Shown here: piece after piece, positions 60,646 to 64,000 of the stretch | Position numbering within the stretch: the stretch's first letter is position 1 | Layout of the letters: the number at the start of each line of letters is the position of its first letter | Assembly (NCBI GenBank): GCA_963825555.1 | Contig: CAWGTZ010000008.1 | Span: 1 to 64,000, forward strand | Length of the DNA stretch: 64,000 nucleotides | Origin: JAGVSR01 sp963825555 | Lineage (GTDB): Bacteria > Pseudomonadota > Alphaproteobacteria > Rhizobiales > Hyphomicrobiaceae | Direction of reading: 5' to 3' | The notes under the pieces: model-generated | What the model was told of the DNA's origin: nothing | Databases searched by the model: none | Seen by the model: the letters and a program-made list of their open reading frames with translations, nothing else | Translations under genes and position numbers: made by a program

Positions 60646-61098
60646 TCAGCGGATACCGAGGAGTTCCACGTCGAATATGAGCGTGGCGTTGGGCGGGATC
60701 ACACCGCCGGCACCCCGCGCGCCGTAGCCAAGTTCCGGGGGGATGATAAGGGTGCGCTTGCCACCGATCTTCATGCTGGCGACGCCCTCGTCCCAACCCT
60801 TGATAACCCGGCCCATTCCTATCGGAAATTCGAACGGCTGACCGCGATCAAGCGAGCTATCGAACTTGCGGCCCTTCTGGCCGTTCTCATATAGCCAGCC
60901 GGTATAGTGCATCACGCAGATCTGGCCGGTGCTGGGGCTCGCGCCCTCGCCAACCTTGGTGTCTTCGATCTTCAGTCCGGAAGGTGTGGTCACGATATTC
61001 TCCTGAGCGGCGGCGGGATGGGCAAGCACCAGCAAGAAGGTGCTAACCGCGAAAGCAAACGCGGCAATGAGCGGGCGGGCGGATTGAGCGACAAGCAT
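60646..61098 (-). CDS. exported FKBP-type peptidyl-prolyl isomerase
   Basis: A 150-residue periplasmic isomerase. Signal peptide LIAAFAFAVSTFLLVLAHPAAA, then one FKBP domain: VMHYTGWLYENGQKGRKFDS, PFEFPIGMGRVIKGWDEGVA, RTLIIPPELGYGARGAGGVI, PPNATLIFDVELLGI. All active-site aromatics (Tyr, Phe, Trp, Tyr, Phe) are present. The ATG at 61098 has GAGGAG 7 bases upstream, which decides the start over one 10 codons earlier. It is convergent with ctrA. Confidence 0.94.
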   Translation of the reverse strand: MLVAQSARPLIAAFAFAVSTFLLVLAHPAAAQENIVTTPSGLKIEDTKVGEGASPSTGQICVMHYTGWLYENGQKGRKFDSSLDRGQPFEFPIGMGRVIKGWDEGVASMKIGGKRTLIIPPELGYGARGAGGVIPPNATLIFDVELLGIR

Positions 61099-61250
61099 CC
61101 AAACTCCTCGGCGATTGACCAGGGTCACGTCTTGAGAGCCTGCTCTCTAACCCAGGCAGGTTCGGCATGCACGGCCAATTTGCCAAGGAAAAGACGCGAC
61201 GCCCGATGGGCGCCACCCCCGCCGGAGGGGGGCGGCACTCTTTCCCGAGC

Positions 61251-63644
61251 TCAAATCACCAGGAAATCTGCGGCCGTCAGAGTTCCGGTCAAGCCATCCA
61301 AATCGATGACCGCAAACCGGATTGAAGCGCTCTCGCCCGTACCATCGGCGTCGTAGAAGAGCGCACCTGTGGCATTGTCGAAGATGATGCGGTGGCTTGC
61401 CTCGCTGGCCTCAACACCGATGGTGAACTTGTCGGCGGACAGCCAGCCCGTTTTCGCGCCGAGCCCCCTGAATATCGCGTTCTCAAGCCGGATCGTATCG
61501 TCGGTGGCGTTGAAATCCGCGATGGTATCCACATTGTTCGCGCTGAGGGCAGACGTGAAGACAAAATTGTCCCTGCCGCCCCCGCCCCAGAGTGTATCGG
61601 CCCCCGCACTGCCATCTAGGAAATCGCTTCCGCCACCGCCCAAGATCGTATTGTCCAGGCCGTTGCCTGTACCTTTGAACGAGGTGGACGAGGACCCGAT
61701 GAACTCCAGATTTTCTATGTTGCTGCCCAGCTTGAATCTCGAGAGCGTGGTGCGAACGGTATCGGTGCCCTCATTTGCATTTTCGTAAACACGATCACGG
61801 CTGCCGTTGACGATGAAGGTATCATCACCTTCGCCGCCGTACATCCGGTCCCGCCCCGAGCCGCCATCGATGTAGTCGTCCCCGTCGCGACCAAAGATCC
61901 GGTCGCTGCCCCCCAGGCCAAAAATATCGTCGTTGCCCGCAGTGCCGTTGAGGGTATTGCCCCTGTTTGAGCCTCGGATCAACGCGCCGTCATCGTCGAG
62001 GATCGTCGTGGTGGCCGTGGATGTACCAAGCTGCAATCCCGAAGAGGGATCGGACAGGAGGAGGGAGAATTCTTCGTTGCCTTCGCGTTGGGTGTCGCCG
62101 GCGATCAGGAGCGTGACGACGGCTTCCGTTTGACCGGCCTCGAACGTGACCACACCGGAAACGGGCCCGACGAAATCGGACGCAGTGGCACTGGATGAGG
62201 CAACGAGCCCCCAGGCGATACTCTCCAACTCCGTGCTGGACGCATCCAGACTTATCGTGAACCGGACCGTCTGCGGCGCATCTGTGCCGGCGCTTCCTTC
62301 GACGACGGTGGCGGAATTCGCGGTGATTGAAGCCTTCGGCAGCGGTTCGCCGCCGGCATCTTCGACGCCGGTGAGGTCGAAGAAGCTCCGCGTGATATCA
62401 TTCGCGTCCGTGAATGCCTCGACATTCACGATGGTGTCCGTGCCGACACCTGAGCCCGAAATCGTGAACGTCATCGTCTCGGAATCGTAGATAATCGTGA
62501 GCGCGTCCCAGGCCGCGTTGAAAAGAACGAAGTCGAAGCCGTCCCCGCCATCGATCCAGTCGTTGCCAGTGCCGCCATCCAGAATATCGCTGCCGCCAAG
62601 GCCGTAGAGGATGTCCTGGCCTGCTCCGCCGGTGAGACGGTTATCGAGTCCATTGCCAGTGATCCGGTCGGCTCCCGCACCGCCAATCGCGTTCTCGATG
62701 TCGGCGGTGTGGGCAATCGCAATATTGAACGTCATGCTATTGCCGGACGAGTAGGCCCCCGGCGCCAGGTCGATGGTGCTCGCCGTGCTCCAGCCGCTCA
62801 GATCCAGCGTGTCGATACCGCCGGAATCGAAGATCGTCAGGATCGGATTCTTATTGACCGCAAAATTGTAAATAGACGCCAGATCACCGCCGATATTGGA
62901 GTTGAATCCGTAGACGGTGGCACCCGTGCGTGTCGTCGTCTCGACGCCATAGACCTGCTGGATCGCCATGATGTCGTTGACCATCGGCGTTTGTGGCGAA
63001 TAGCGCTTGCCATCCGCCCCGATCCAGTCAGCCCAGGCGACAAGTCCCTCACCGTTCGCCGTACCCGAACCCCAACTCGGGCCGTAATAGGACATGATCG
63101 AGTAGACCGTGCTGTCCTGATAGCTGGAGGGCCCAGACGTGTCGGATCCGTTGTAGTCGCCCATATGCTCCAGACCGAGAGCGTGCCCGATCTCGTGCAT
63201 GTACGTGATAAAGCCGTGCTGTCCGATCGTCGGCGAAACGAGATTATTGGTTCCGTAGGCAGAGCCGTACTTTGAATTGAACCATACACTTCCTGCGCTC
63301 GGAAAATAGGCATGGGCGTAGCCCACGCCCGTGGTGCTCATGCCGAATTCGATGTTCGAATGGGTGAAGTTCGACCCACCGGCCACCGCCTGGAAATCCG
63401 GTGCAATGAGATCGTCCCACAGGGTGAGTGCGAGTTCGGCCGAATACTGCTGCGTTGCATTGAAGGCCGTAAACCCGCCGCCTTCTCCGTTGCCCGTGTA
63501 AATACCGGCCGTCGATGTCGGGAATGCATATGTGATCACGCTGCCCGACCATTTGGCGCCGGAAATCAGCTGATTCAGGATTTGCGTATCGGTCCAACGG
63601 GCCAGCGCCACCCTACAGCCTCCTGCACTTCTCGGCCTCGACAT
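61251..63644 (-). CDS. serralysin-type RTX metalloprotease with Calx-beta domain
   Basis: A secreted protein of about 797 residues. The M10 peptidase domain has the zinc site HEIGHALGLEHMGDY near residue 165 and the Met-turn YSIMSYYGPSW. Next comes a first RTX block (GAGADRITGNGLDNRLTGGA, GLGGSDILDGGTGNDWIDGG), a Calx-beta domain (residues about 435-550; FTISLDASSTELESI to TTTILDDDG), and a second RTX block (GNDDIFGLGGSDRIFGRDGD, GGGGRDNFVFTSAL). RTX repeats bind Ca2+ outside the cell and mark type I secretion substrates; the C-terminus (GTLTAADFLVI) is hydrophobic as expected. No Sec signal, also expected. The ATG at 63644 is uncertain. Secretion genes are not in the window. Confidence 0.93.
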   Translation of the reverse strand: MSRPRSAGGCRVALARWTDTQILNQLISGAKWSGSVITYAFPTSTAGIYTGNGEGGGFTAFNATQQYSAELALTLWDDLIAPDFQAVAGGSNFTHSNIEFGMSTTGVGYAHAYFPSAGSVWFNSKYGSAYGTNNLVSPTIGQHGFITYMHEIGHALGLEHMGDYNGSDTSGPSSYQDSTVYSIMSYYGPSWGSGTANGEGLVAWADWIGADGKRYSPQTPMVNDIMAIQQVYGVETTTRTGATVYGFNSNIGGDLASIYNFAVNKNPILTIFDSGGIDTLDLSGWSTASTIDLAPGAYSSGNSMTFNIAIAHTADIENAIGGAGADRITGNGLDNRLTGGAGQDILYGLGGSDILDGGTGNDWIDGGDGFDFVLFNAAWDALTIIYDSETMTFTISGSGVGTDTIVNVEAFTDANDITRSFFDLTGVEDAGGEPLPKASITANSATVVEGSAGTDAPQTVRFTISLDASSTELESIAWGLVASSSATASDFVGPVSGVVTFEAGQTEAVVTLLIAGDTQREGNEEFSLLLSDPSSGLQLGTSTATTTILDDDGALIRGSNRGNTLNGTAGNDDIFGLGGSDRIFGRDGDDYIDGGSGRDRMYGGEGDDTFIVNGSRDRVYENANEGTDTVRTTLSRFKLGSNIENLEFIGSSSTSFKGTGNGLDNTILGGGGSDFLDGSAGADTLWGGGGRDNFVFTSALSANNVDTIADFNATDDTIRLENAIFRGLGAKTGWLSADKFTIGVEASEASHRIIFDNATGALFYDADGTGESASIRFAVIDLDGLTGTLTAADFLVI

Positions 63645-64000
63645 TAGACGCCAGGAATGCCGCGGGCCGCTCCCTCGCGACGGCGACCTCGGCACCTTCG
63701 CGATCTGCTCGCACAGATCGAGGTATCCTGTTTAAGAAACAATCCTTGAACGAATGCTTTCTCCGGTAAGTCGAATTAGAGGCAATCAATGCGAAAACTG
63801 CCACGACCTCGGGTCTGGTTTAATACTTTCCAAATTCACTCCCGCAATGGAGCAATGCGCAAGCCGACGCAGGCGCCTCCGCCGAGCATCCCGGCGCTGT
63901 GCAGATTGATCTCAAGCAGTCCCTGACGGCCGCTGCTTCAGCCGCGCGGCGGGCGGCGGCGCTCGCTGAACCAGGCGCGATATTCGCTCATCTTTGCCCT
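63645..64000. other. right-edge stretch without a supported gene
   Basis: No complete gene is supported. A minus-strand frame open to the window edge ends at 63938-63940 (SEYRAWFSERRRPPRG) and may be the C-terminus of a gene lying beyond the window, but it is too short to classify. The AT-richer segment 63720-63800 may hold the metalloprotease promoter. Confidence 0.35.

Overview
The window is a piece of chromosome from a high-GC alphaproteobacterium, most likely of the order Hyphomicrobiales (Rhizobiales). The evidence is the cell-cycle set CtrA, SciP (DUF1153), DivK and PleD, an EipB/DUF1849 periplasmic protein, a DUF3572 gene beside divK, and the order rnr-DUF983-NUDIX-rpmG-pleD-divK. I cannot name a genus. 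One tRNA gene (elongator Met), one cobalamin riboswitch and two clear intrinsic terminators are present. There is no rRNA and no CRISPR array.

Layout. Positions 1-9100 are a mobile-element graveyard: a phasin whose 3' end runs through a small palindromic repeat, an IS3-family element with a broken orfB, a decayed tyrosine recombinase, an IS1182-family element with an intact transposase, an IS630-family element with a doubly damaged transposase, the C-terminal stub of a protein kinase, and a coiled-coil membrane protein interrupted at an A7 run. Positions 9194-15909 are a conserved block: RNase R, DUF983, NUDIX, ribosomal protein L33, a candidate structured RNA, then PleD, DivK and DUF3572. 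From 15.9 to 19.2 kb lie a ROK sugar kinase, EipB, RidA and a glycerophosphodiesterase. From 19.3 to 22.9 kb a decayed autotransporter gene and a second IS3-family element appear to separate this group from the FemAB-like GNAT and HIT genes at 24.2-25.9 kb. From 23 to 40 kb lie envelope and housekeeping genes: M48 protease, a repeat-rich DUF2314 protein, a DUF900 hydrolase, MeaB, DUF1810, a GMC oxidoreductase, CorA, a chromate transporter, two RlpA-like proteins, an XRE regulator and a patatin.

Positions 40.7-46.05 kb form a vitamin B12 import locus on the minus strand: cobalamin riboswitch, then btuB, btuF, btuC and btuD. The ABC genes are intact and translationally coupled, but the outer-membrane receptor gene is split over four reading frames. 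MeaB at 30.2 kb, which serves the B12-dependent methylmalonyl-CoA mutase, is a functional link to cobalamin. Positions 46.2-57 kb carry a metallophosphoesterase, NUDIX, GNAT, a photolyase-like protein with its domains in swapped order, purA, an EamA transporter, a membrane J-domain protein, a TetR regulator, tRNA-Met, a SAM methyltransferase and mnmA.

The right end holds the CtrA module: sciP with a close match to a CtrA box 50 bases upstream of its ATG, a lipoprotein gene, a fliJ-like gene, then ctrA with a strong terminator. An exported FKBP isomerase and a large RTX/serralysin-type metalloprotease follow. With PleD and DivK at 14-15 kb, much of the polar cell-cycle circuit is encoded within 46 kb. 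No single undescribed system stands out. The best leads are the structured RNA at 13.14-13.30 kb, the riboswitch-controlled but broken btuB, the domain-swapped photolyase homologue, and the frameshifts that fall almost only in accessory genes.
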